Assembly: GCA_946631805.1 (NCBI GenBank)
Contig: CAMPAJ010000117.1
Span: 1 to 5,846 of the forward strand
Reading direction: 5' to 3'
DNA length: 5,846 nt
Source of the DNA: an uncultured Eggerthellaceae bacterium
GTDB lineage: Bacteria > Actinomycetota > Coriobacteriia > Coriobacteriales > Eggerthellaceae
Part shown: positions 4,364 through 5,846 of the stretch, piece by piece
How positions within the stretch are numbered: position 1 is the stretch's first letter
Layout: each line of letters opens with the position of its first letter
The notes under the pieces: model-generated
Told to the model about the DNA's origin: nothing
Database searches by the model: none
The model's input: only the letters and a program-made list of their open reading frames with translations
Made by a program: the position numbers and the translations under genes

Positions 4364-5846
4364 GGCGTTTCCTTCAGAACATACGGATTGGCAGCTACGG
4401 GTCGGTGCGCGACCGCGAAGTAGGGCCGCTCGGTCCTGGCCTGAACGTGGTCTTTGGACCCAACGAGGCCGGCAAGAGCACCGTCGCGTCGTTCGTCGGC
4501 GGCGTGCTGTTCGGCTGGGAGGAAGCGCGCGGGGTGCGTAACACCTACCGGCCTGTTGACGGGCACCGCTTTGGCTCGCTCGAATTTGCTCCCGCAGGCG
4601 CCGTTGAGGGGGAGGCCACGCGCTTCGATGCGGTCGACGCAGGGGCCGGCGATTCGCAGCAAGGCGGTTTTGCGATCGTGAGCAGGGAGCATAACGCCGA
4701 TGGTTTGAGGGGCGATGCGTCCATCGTGGCGGATATCGACAACGCAACGTATCGCACGATGTTCTGGCTCACGTCCGACGAGCTGCGCTCGCTGCGCAAC
4801 ACATCCGACGTGACCGCGCGCCTTCTTGCGGCGGGCTCCGCTACGGGGTCGAGTCCGGCTGCGGCATACGTGCAGGTCGAGCAGCGCATTGCCGCGCTCA
4901 CGGCGCCGACGGGCGACGAGTCTATCCAGGCGCTCGGCCTCGAGCTCGACGCCGTGCGCGATCAGATCTCGTCCGCTACCGAGCAGGTGAGCCTCCTGAA
5001 GCAACAGGATCGCGAGCGCATGGAGCTCGTTGAGAGCCGCGCAAGCGCCGCTGCTCGTATCGACGAGATCAACGCTCGCATCGCGACGCTTTACGACTGC
5101 CGGGCCCGTTTGGAGTCCATAGATGCGCAGCTCCAGGCCAACGAGGTCGAAATGTCCCGCCTGGAAGAGGAGCGCGTTGCCGTTTTGGCAGATGATTCTT
5201 TGGAATCCGGAGGTGCGGGGCATTTAGTGGATCTGGATGCCGCCATGGAACGCACGCTGAGGGGCGAGCTTGACGATTACGCCGACGAACAGGAGAAACT
5301 TGCCAGAAGCGTTGACCTTGCGCGCGAAAACGCCGCAGCATCATCCGCCGCTTACGAAGCGCTGCTCGAAGTGGATGCCGGCGCTGCCGCGAAGGCGCCC
5401 GGCTTGGGCAACCGCAAGCTGCAGGCAGTAGTATCGGTTCTCCTTCCCATCGCCTTCGCCGCGATTGGCGTGCTCGTGTTCGTGTACGGGCGGCAAACGC
5501 GCAGCTTGTCGCTCACGTTGCTTGCCGCCGGCGTAATGGTGGCTGCATTCGTGTTGGCAGCAGGTGCGGTTGCCGTGTTCTTGCGACCCAACAAGGGCGC
5601 CGAGGTGCTCGAGGAGCGCCGCAAGGACGCGCAATGGGTCATGCTCCAAGACCAGAAAAAACTGGAATCGAGCCTTCGGGCCAAGCAGGCTCATGATGAG
5701 GAAATCGCCGACTTCTTGAATCAGCGGGGCCTTTCCGATGCAGGTGGGTCCATACGCCAGGCGCGTTCGCTGTTGGACGAGGCGCATGAGGCGCGCTCTC
5801 GTTTGAACCTCGTCCGCCAGCGCGAGTCGGCGCTGGCCATGCGAAT
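4360..5846 (+). CDS. SbcC/YhaN-type AAA ATPase with a transmembrane hairpin, 5' part only
   Basis: This is the Rad50-like partner of the upstream nuclease, an ABC-type ATPase expected to clamp DNA and gate nuclease access. The frame is open from the GTG at 4360 to the window edge: 495 codons, no stop, 3' end missing. The GTG overlaps the previous stop by four bases and follows AGGAG (4346-4350) by nine. Residues 1-170 form the N-terminal ATPase lobe, with Walker A GPNEAGKST at 33-41 and the YhaN-like segment MFWLTSDELRSL at 134-145. Residues about 170-345 are Glu/Arg/Ala-rich and coiled-coil-like. Two hydrophobic helices follow at about 354-377 and 383-407, separated by a short basic turn (GRQTRS), then a second charged arm from about 412. 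The only Cys seen is residue 247, so no CxxC zinc hook is visible. Walker B and the signature motif should lie in the missing C-terminal lobe. A membrane-anchored YhaN-like protein is the best reading. Confidence 0.85.
   Translation, partial: MRRFLQNIRIGSYGSVRDREVGPLGPGLNVVFGPNEAGKSTVASFVGGVLFGWEEARGVRNTYRPVDGHRFGSLEFAPAGAVEGEATRFDAVDAGAGDSQQGGFAIVSREHNADGLRGDASIVADIDNATYRTMFWLTSDELRSLRNTSDVTARLLAAGSATGSSPAAAYVQVEQRIAALTAPTGDESIQALGLELDAVRDQISSATEQVSLLKQQDRERMELVESRASAAARIDEINARIATLYDCRARLESIDAQLQANEVEMSRLEEERVAVLADDSLESGGAGHLVDLDAAMERTLRGELDDYADEQEKLARSVDLARENAAASSAAYEALLEVDAGAAAKAPGLGNRKLQAVVSVLLPIAFAAIGVLVFVYGRQTRSLSLTLLAAGVMVAAFVLAAGAVAVFLRPNKGAEVLEERRKDAQWVMLQDQKKLESSLRAKQAHDEEIADFLNQRGLSDAGGSIRQARSLLDEAHEARSRLNLVRQRESALAMR

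Noticed and set aside
2906..4747. 613-residue open frame on the - strand
   Set aside because: It is antisense to the nuclease gene, which has all catalytic motifs. The translation is Arg-rich with no recognisable domain; long antisense frames are common in GC-rich DNA.

Overview
The window reads as a high-GC bacterial chromosome segment, most likely an actinobacterium of the class Coriobacteriia (Eggerthellaceae-like). This is inferred from the GC-rich codon choice, the rpsR-rplI-dnaB gene order and the style of the proteins. I could not run a database search, so the taxon is a guess of moderate strength.

Layout, all genes on the + strand: (1) 1-209, the 3' end of rpsR (ribosomal protein S18). 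(2) 227-769, rplI (ribosomal protein L9) with an unusual 33-residue acidic tail, followed by a strong intrinsic terminator at 793-822. (3) 823-1384, about 560 bases with no credible gene, dominated by two large inverted repeats: a 113-bp one (848-960) and a remarkable 227-bp one (1083-1309) whose outer 43-bp arms match perfectly. (4) 1385-2758, dnaB, the replicative helicase. (5) 2759-3070, a second gene-poor stretch packed with inverted repeats, including hairpins at 2792-2841 and 2971-3029. It ends in an extended -10 promoter placed so that the next gene is probably transcribed leaderless. (6) 3071-4363, an SbcD/YhaO-type metallophosphoesterase. (7) 4360-5846 and beyond, an SbcC/YhaN-type ATPase that overlaps the previous gene by 4 bases and runs off the window. 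Its visible part has an N-terminal Walker A lobe, a first coiled-coil arm, a two-helix transmembrane hairpin and the start of a second arm.

How it fits together: the first block is translation (30S and 50S proteins) followed by the replication helicase, the widely conserved rpsF-ssb-rpsR-rplI-dnaB neighbourhood. The last two genes form a translationally coupled Mre11-Rad50-like nuclease/ATPase pair for DNA end or hairpin processing. Here the ATPase appears to be membrane-tethered. The most unusual items are the 227-bp palindrome just upstream of dnaB, the transmembrane hairpin inside the ATPase coiled coil, and the probable leaderless start of the nuclease gene behind a hairpin-rich region.
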